A DNA stretch of 64,000 nt from Lineus longissimus (Eukaryota; Nemertea; Pilidiophora; Heteronemertea; Lineidae), in contig NC_088317.1 in NCBI RefSeq assembly GCF_910592395.1, positions 5,892,001-5,956,000 on the forward strand, written 5' to 3'. Below the pieces are notes generated by a model, which was given only the letters and a program-made list of their open reading frames with translations, did no database searches and was not told the origin of the DNA. This document shows positions 61,001 to 64,000 of this stretch, in pieces. The position numbers were made by a program, and so were the translations under genes. The first letter of the stretch is position 1; each line of letters begins with the position of its first letter.

Positions 61001-62536
61001 AAATAAACGCATGTCCTCTATGGGCCACCGTAGAAAACTCTATCTTAGTTCAAACAAGTTTTATATTTCCAAAGTTTTGTTATCGATTAATAGTTAACAC
61101 ACATTCTTGGCCATTTGCTCTTAGTATGATTTTTCACATTTGTTCATTAAAAAGAACGTACATGTACAATGCGTGTCTGGTATTAATGCCTGGCTTTTGG
61201 TACATGACATACTGATGTTTACTTACGATCAACACATTTTTTAGTGCTCTCGTCAAACTTGAGACCAGCGCTGCATGCTGAAATAGGGGAGATGATGTGT
61301 ATTTTGATGAATTAAAAAAGGGGGGGGGGGTTGGGTGAGAGTAAAAGCTAAGGATAGGGAAAAGCGAGCAAGGAAAGATAACAGTTCATTTCCATTGGAA
61401 AACAAATACAGTCCAAATCACAATTTTCATCCAGTTCTCATCCAGTTTTCCGGTAAACTTGTATTTCTGATTTATCGGCCTGAGACCAATGTACAAATCA
61501 TCGACCATGTCCCTCTTTCCTAGTGATCCAATATGTTTAGCTGGATCTTTGCCGTCACCTATGGCATTAGCTTGCCAGTTTTCTGATTATAGGTGACTCC
61601 AATGAAGGACCACGAATTGTTAAAGCTTTAGTTATCTTATTGTCGTTAGAATCGCACCATATAGTACATGTGAATGAAATATCTTACGAGGAATGGGGGT
61701 TCCAAAGACTTCGACTTCGCACAAAGTCAACGGCTGGCTTCTTGACCTAACGACCGCAACATATCTCCCTTGTAGTTGCTTGTTGCAGTTAAATGTCTGT
61801 GATTGACCTTGTGGGACGGCTCCAGTCTTATGAGCACAGACCTCGCTAGAAGAAAACACAAGCTTCCTCCCTGGGGTAGGCCTGGTGTATGTCACCACGA
61901 TGTCGAAATCAGCTAGTCTAGAACCTGCAATAAACACAATCAGAGGCAAAATATTTTGGTGTATGTCCTAGTCCTTTACTTTACTGTACAGATTAGAAAG
62001 CATGATAGAACATACAGCGGCGACTGATGCCTGGTCTTCTCCAAGGTTTCTTTTTCGTATTCAAGTCCAGGAAATCCAAGTTCAAAACAAGAGACCCACT
62101 TACACTCGGAGCACTTAAAATAGTTACTGATGTAAACCAGCACCACAATTGCTCCCTCATATATTTCACAATTAAGGATTAGTATACCGGCGCCGCGTAA
62201 ACACGTGTAAACAGTAGAAGAAGTCGAAGAAGAAGAAGACACAATGGTGTTTTGAAAAAATATTATTCTTGATTCATGTTCGACCATACCTACCACAGCA
62301 GTCCCCTCTGTTATATAAGACAACCTTCTGTATCAAAGATATATCAACTAAATCCACCGCCCACCAATTGTTGTTGACGGTATCACCACCGTTGACGCTG
62401 GAATGGGTGCAACTCTTGCCGCGATAGTCAGTGTTTTTGTTGCCGTCTACAGCTCGGTTCGCTTTAGCCCCTCCCCACTCATGGAATTGCAGACATGTTT
62501 TTCTCAATGCCAGGTTCACAGGAACAGTACTCTCCG
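48904..62536 (-). CDS. Multidomain extracellular protein: F-type lectin, vWD-C8-TIL, EGF, FN2, with ten micro-modules (21 exons, 5' incomplete)
   Basis: Exons read from high to low coordinates: 62536-62294, 61924-61688, 61277-61227, 60430-60383, 59679-59635, 59229-59179, 58636-58386, 57907-57588, 57150-56849, 56697-56489, 56083-55903, 55527-55474, 54367-54314, 53535-53485, 53128-53078, 52792-52748, 51868-51818, 51079-50909, 50613-50503, 50348-50196, 49043-48904. Every boundary is AG/GT, and phases join into one frame of about 939 codons ending in TAG, the main support for the model. The protein is Cys-rich with sugar-binding and matrix domains, so it is secreted. The mix recalls invertebrate adhesive or mucus proteins (for example sea-star footprint proteins have vWD, C8, TIL, EGF and lectin-type domains); the function is an inference. 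The first exon begins with a split codon, so at least one 5' exon, with any signal peptide, is missing. Confidence 0.85.
49388..49762 (-). mobile_element. Penelope-like element remnant, GIY-YIG endonuclease
   Basis: The minus strand reads VVYKLQCPCDRNMSYIGKSK then RHLATRSAEH, the GIY-YIG-type endonuclease motif of Penelope-like elements (CPxC...YIGxTxRxLxxRxxEH). Upstream in the same frame, past one stop, is RIKEALFIKATDHRKIDNN. Reverse transcriptase is absent. It lies in the last intron of the lectin/vWD/FN2 gene. Confidence 0.8.
50196..50348 (-). CDS. Fibronectin type II domain 2
   Basis: 153-bp exon, phase 1-1: Gly-rich linker, then GCVFPFLDGTVYRGSC and RWCGTVKDGTKWGYC, an FN2 with all four cysteines. 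Confidence 0.9.
50503..50613 (-). CDS. 37-residue two-cysteine exon between FN2 domains
   Basis: 111-bp exon, phase 1-1, encoding CRTSAGLVKMAGDAWTEGK and KVFCNTDGSIGKITGG. One Cys pair and one Trp. It is not a recognisable FN2; it may be a half-domain or an enlarged relative of the micro-modules. Confidence 0.7.
50909..51079 (-). CDS. Fibronectin type II domain 1
   Basis: 171-bp exon, phase 1-1. A Thr/Gly linker is followed by GCVIPFLFGGKWQEDC, WCGTTESYDQDKKWGYC: four cysteines and the conserved aromatic positions of FN2, a collagen- or gelatin-binding fold in many proteins. Confidence 0.9.
51818..51868 (-). CDS. Micro-module exon 10
   Basis: 51-bp exon, phase 1-1, encoding CGTEEKWHGATNKCYQ. 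The donor is GTAATA, weaker than at the other exons. Confidence 0.82.
52261..52635. repeat. Three tandem copies of a 125-bp unit, intronic
   Basis: GAGCAACTAATCTTTATATC recurs at 52261, 52386 and 52511, exact 125-bp spacing. The third copy is the most diverged towards its end. It lies in the intron between micro-module exons 9 and 10. Confidence 0.95.
52748..52792 (-). CDS. Micro-module exon 9
   Basis: 45-bp exon, phase 1-1, encoding CQVDQLWKMDKCVN. The 125-bp tandem array (52261-52635) lies in the intron 3' of it. Confidence 0.83.
53078..53128 (-). CDS. Micro-module exon 8
   Basis: 51-bp exon, phase 1-1, encoding CVPADKWNEASKKCEP between TTTCAG and GTGAGT. Confidence 0.87.
53485..53535 (-). 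CDS. Micro-module exon 7
   Basis: 51-bp exon, phase 1-1, encoding CSIAQLWEDTSKKCVE between CCCCAG and GTAAGT. Confidence 0.87.
54314..54367 (-). CDS. Micro-module exon 6
   Basis: 54-bp exon, phase 1-1, encoding CPDAKTKWDEKQGKCVN. Introns of about 0.8 and 1.1 kb on either side hold no further exon that I could find. Confidence 0.87.
55474..55527 (-). CDS. Micro-module exon 5
   Basis: 54-bp exon, phase 1-1, encoding CPKAEEKWDTKDSKCVL, close to the consensus C-P-x(4)-K-W-D-x(5)-K-C-V. Confidence 0.87.
55903..56083 (-). CDS. Linker plus EGF-like domain exon
   Basis: 181-bp exon. The first third (SGNSVVMKGCNVKYECTAQG) is the usual tail after a TIL domain. The rest is a non-calcium EGF repeat: CHKDASCSTVNGQYACKC then NDGFNGDGHSC, with six cysteines. 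Confidence 0.9.
56489..56697 (-). CDS. TIL (trypsin-inhibitor-like) domain exon
   Basis: 209-bp exon encoding LNCEANASYTPKLYPACEKTC, NAPADCVAGEPEDGCSCNEGY and CVLPGKCGCD, the cysteine-rich TIL fold found after C8 in mucin, zonadhesin and SCO-spondin families. Ends in phase 0. Confidence 0.9.
56849..57150 (-). CDS. C8 domain exon
   Basis: 302-bp exon encoding NHCGYITDTNGPFKACIA, SCEFDVCFYS and ADDCAKQGLGSVWRRANFC, the standard C8 module that follows vWD domains, with the usual spread of cysteines. It joins the vWD exon in phase 2 and the TIL exon in phase 1. Confidence 0.9.
57588..58636 (-). CDS. von Willebrand factor type D domain, two exons
   Basis: Exon 58636-58386 (251 bp) starts TCRCFAGGDPHYFQYDGHRIDFMGKCKYT, the GDPHY start of a vWD domain with its Ca-binding Asp. 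Exon 57907-57588 (320 bp) begins INGVDRTKSNFPI and contains VEGICGTCNDNRNDD, corresponding to the conserved GLCGxxxGxxxDD near the domain end. The CGTC (CxxC) is retained, a feature linked to disulphide-mediated multimers in mucins and von Willebrand factor. Exon phases are 1-0 and 0-2. Confidence 0.92.
59179..59229 (-). CDS. Micro-module exon 4
   Basis: 51-bp exon, phase 1-1, encoding CPSPQKYNTMFGTCEA; the aromatic position is Tyr here rather than Trp. The next exon starts the vWD domain. Confidence 0.82.
59635..59679 (-). CDS. Micro-module exon 3
   Basis: 45-bp exon, phase 1-1, encoding CIASQKWVGTKCVA; among the shortest of the series. Confidence 0.82.
60383..60430 (-). CDS. Micro-module exon 2
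   Basis: 48-bp exon, phase 1-1, encoding CPDYQQRWDGTRCVV between consensus splice sites (TTTCAG before, GTAAGTG after). The foldback E element lies in the intron 5' of it (60483-61032). Confidence 0.85.
60483..61032. mobile_element. Foldback-like element E, arms and centre of CCACCGCGGTGGATATTA-type repeats, 6-bp duplication
   Basis: 550 bp in an intron. Ends TGCGGTGGCCCATAGAGGAC and (complement of the right end) TACGGTGGCCCATAGAGGAC. GAAAAC stands outside both ends (60477-60482, 61033-61038). The arms pair for about 170 bp each. The centre is a run of about 20-22 bp units, GGTGGATATTAATTTCCACC, each itself palindromic. No coding capacity. Confidence 0.88.
61227..61277 (-). CDS. Micro-module exon 1
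   Basis: 51-bp exon, phase 1-1, encoding CSAGLKFDESTKKCVD. It is the closest of the ten to the second half of a peritrophin-type chitin-binding domain (CxxGLxFDxxxxxC). Confidence 0.85.
61688..62536 (-). CDS. F-type lectin (fucolectin) domain, two exons
   Basis: Exon 62536-62294 (243 bp) encodes NLALRKTC, AVDGNKNT, SCTHSS and WWAVDL; exon 61924-61688 (237 bp) encodes ADFDIVVTYTRPTPG...VFSSSEVCAHKTG...GRYVAVV...LTLCEVEVFG. Joined across the intron the fucose-binding signature reads NRGDCCGSR, the RxDxxxxR part of the known H-R-R triad. A His lies in SCTHS about 31 residues before it, some five more than in the eel lectin, so the loop is longer. The double-Cys (CC) typical of the family is present. 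Both exons are phase 1-1. The fold is expected to bind fucosylated glycans. Confidence 0.9.
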
Positions 62537-63776
62537 CTGGAATACAATTATTTTAGACCACATTGATTTATCAGATTGACTAAGCATTGCCGATGATGGG
62601 CAACAGCAAAATAAAACTGACCATTTACCGGTTGACGAAATTTATATACGACGTACAAGAACTCGGTCGAAAGAGTCCGTTGCTCCAAAAAGCGCATTAA
62701 AGCGAATTTAATGACACCGAATATGAGTTTAAAGGCTGAAGCCTACGCCGTTCGTTGAAAACTTGAAATGTGTATTTGGATATGAACATTTTCGATTGCG
62801 TAAATACGTACTAAAGATATAAATTTCAGCACTGTCGTACACGTTATATAAATAATACAAAGTTTCAGCAAATTCGTATGCATTGAAACTGCATTACAGC
62901 ATTGTGTATGTACTGCATTTCTATTTTCCTGAAGTAGTTACGGAGGGTCCTTTACGTATTTAAAATAGCATTTCACTATCTATTTCGACAGTATTTAGCT
63001 AGTCTTTCTGAATAAGTGATACACCGCGCATTTCTCTCGAACTGATCTTATACAAGATTTGCGAGTATACCATAGTCTTTAATAGATATCCTGGTTTCAA
63101 ATAATCCAAATTAAAGAAATGGACATCATTTACATCAAGTACATATAATATGAATGTTTGTTCGTATGGTGATAGCGATCGTTAAAATGTTTCAAGTGAA
63201 TAATACTCTAGTTTCGTCTTTCTAAGGTACCTTCCATATATTCATGCCGGTATTTAGGCCTCAGCCCCAAGTTACCATTACAATGGATCATTCAGTTCTA
63301 TTCAACATCACTGACCAATGTGAATGGCCGAACTGCATGCCGTTTGCACCGGCCGCGACGAGACGGTCAATGCACATGTCCCAGGAAATGTCAGTTTCAT
63401 TCAAGGGTTTATTCCAAAATCGGCAAATGGGTTGATTCATACAGAGTGTGCCAGAAAAACAATCTTCAACATTTTAATGTCTCGTTTAGAAAGCCCCATT
63501 TCAGCATCCAGACCTACAACTTGCTGTGGATATCGGATTGACCTACCTCTTATTGAGTCCCAAATTAATTAGTGAAATTAATTCACTACAGAGAAAATTG
63601 AATTTCATAAAATTTAGTAGGCCCTGCGCCTTGCTTTTGCCAGACGCGATGTAAACGGTTATTTCATGGCTTTATGGCACACGTTGTCACTTTCTTCTAT
63701 TAAAAACATGTCTAGACATCCTAGGCCTATAAAGGCCTAACGCCGACGATCACTTGCCCCCAGACAAACAGTCAAT
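62537..63776. other. Upstream of the first identified lectin exon
   Basis: The acceptor of the exon at 62536 (ATTCCAG) requires a 5' exon ending in phase 1. I looked for a minus-strand ATG with a hydrophobic leader before a GT donor here and found none that fits in phase. No other feature is recognised. Confidence 0.45.
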
Positions 63777-64000
63777 ATGGAACAAGAAGAACCCTTGAGA
63801 AAACGGCGAAGGAGCTATTCGGTATCCGAGAAAATAGCGTACTTGCGGGACCTTGAGACAGGGCTATTGAATGGAACAGTCGAAAGCATGAACGAGTTTG
63901 CCGAACATTACAAGATCCCAGTTTTAACGATGAGGAAGTGGAACCTTGAAGACCTGGAAGAGAAAGAGCGCGAAGGTCGCGGCAAGGACAGGACAGTCAA
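63777..64000 (+). CDS. N-terminus of a helix-turn-helix protein, probably a pogo-type transposase, cut by the window edge
   Basis: From ATG 63777 the frame is open to the end (74 codons). A basic stretch KRRRSYSVSEKIAYLRDLE is followed by FAEHYKIPVLTMRKWNLEDL, a helix-turn-helix with the same layout as the N-terminus of the decayed pogo-type transposase at about 23,009-23,453 (KSYSLNQKIDLIE...HRIAPQTCRRWL). It is clean, with no stop. It could instead be a domesticated DNA-binding gene; the rest lies outside the window. Confidence 0.6.
   Translation, partial: MEQEEPLRKRRRSYSVSEKIAYLRDLETGLLNGTVESMNEFAEHYKIPVLTMRKWNLEDLEEKEREGRGKDRTV

Noticed and set aside
63541-63620. First exon of the lectin gene (minus strand ATG with hydrophobic text before GTAGGT)
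   Set aside because: It would end in phase 2, whereas the exon at 62536 needs a phase 1 donor.

Overview
This is a eukaryotic, animal-type genomic window. It has spliced genes with GT-AG introns, AATAAA signals, many dispersed transposable elements and moderate A+T richness. The F-type lectin, vWD-C8-TIL and fibronectin type II domains on one protein, a pair of DUF229 genes and a mix of CR1/L2-like LINE, pogo, Harbinger, MULE and Penelope remnants suggest a marine invertebrate, most likely a deuterostome (echinoderm, hemichordate or cephalochordate). The species cannot be fixed from the sequence alone. There is no CRISPR array, rRNA or intact tRNA gene.

Layout. 1-5,900 holds a LINE 3' remnant, a (TCG)n microsatellite and three 301-bp tandem repeats. 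5,954-7,977 and 16,192-18,101 are two paralogous DUF229 (alkaline-phosphatase-superfamily) type II membrane proteins, each read from one long exon whose acceptor has the same intron phase. Between them lies an old minus-strand LINE (about 8,040-12,290) split by two DNA elements, each flanked by a duplication of LINE sequence. 18,700-26,600 is a transposon graveyard: a pogo-type element (19,742-23,865) holding a MITE that itself holds a LINE fragment, a 1.3-kb Harbinger element with a broken transposase, and a small foldback. 27,600-34,300 holds a possible promoter with first exon, a 75-bp minisatellite, a 1.3-kb foldback element carrying an exon-like ORF, and two abutting MITEs. 34,319-37,230 is a decayed MULE transposase. 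38,600-46,300 holds MITEs, including one caught in one unit of a 255-bp tandem array whose other units are empty sites.

The right quarter (48,904-62,536, minus strand) is one multi-exon gene for a secreted or matrix protein. I could join 21 exons in one continuous frame to the stop: F-type lectin domain, four Cys-aromatic-Cys micro-modules, vWD, C8, TIL, EGF, six more micro-modules, FN2, a 37-residue Cys pair, FN2, FN2, stop. The 5' end, including any signal peptide, was not found. The window ends inside a plus-strand ORF with a transposase-like helix-turn-helix.

The two most unusual things here are (i) five foldback-like elements whose inverted arms are built from short tandem repeats with a different monomer in each, three of them sharing TAYGG-like ends and 6-bp target duplications, and (ii) the ten micro-modules of 15-18 residues, each on its own 45-54 bp phase 1-1 exon.
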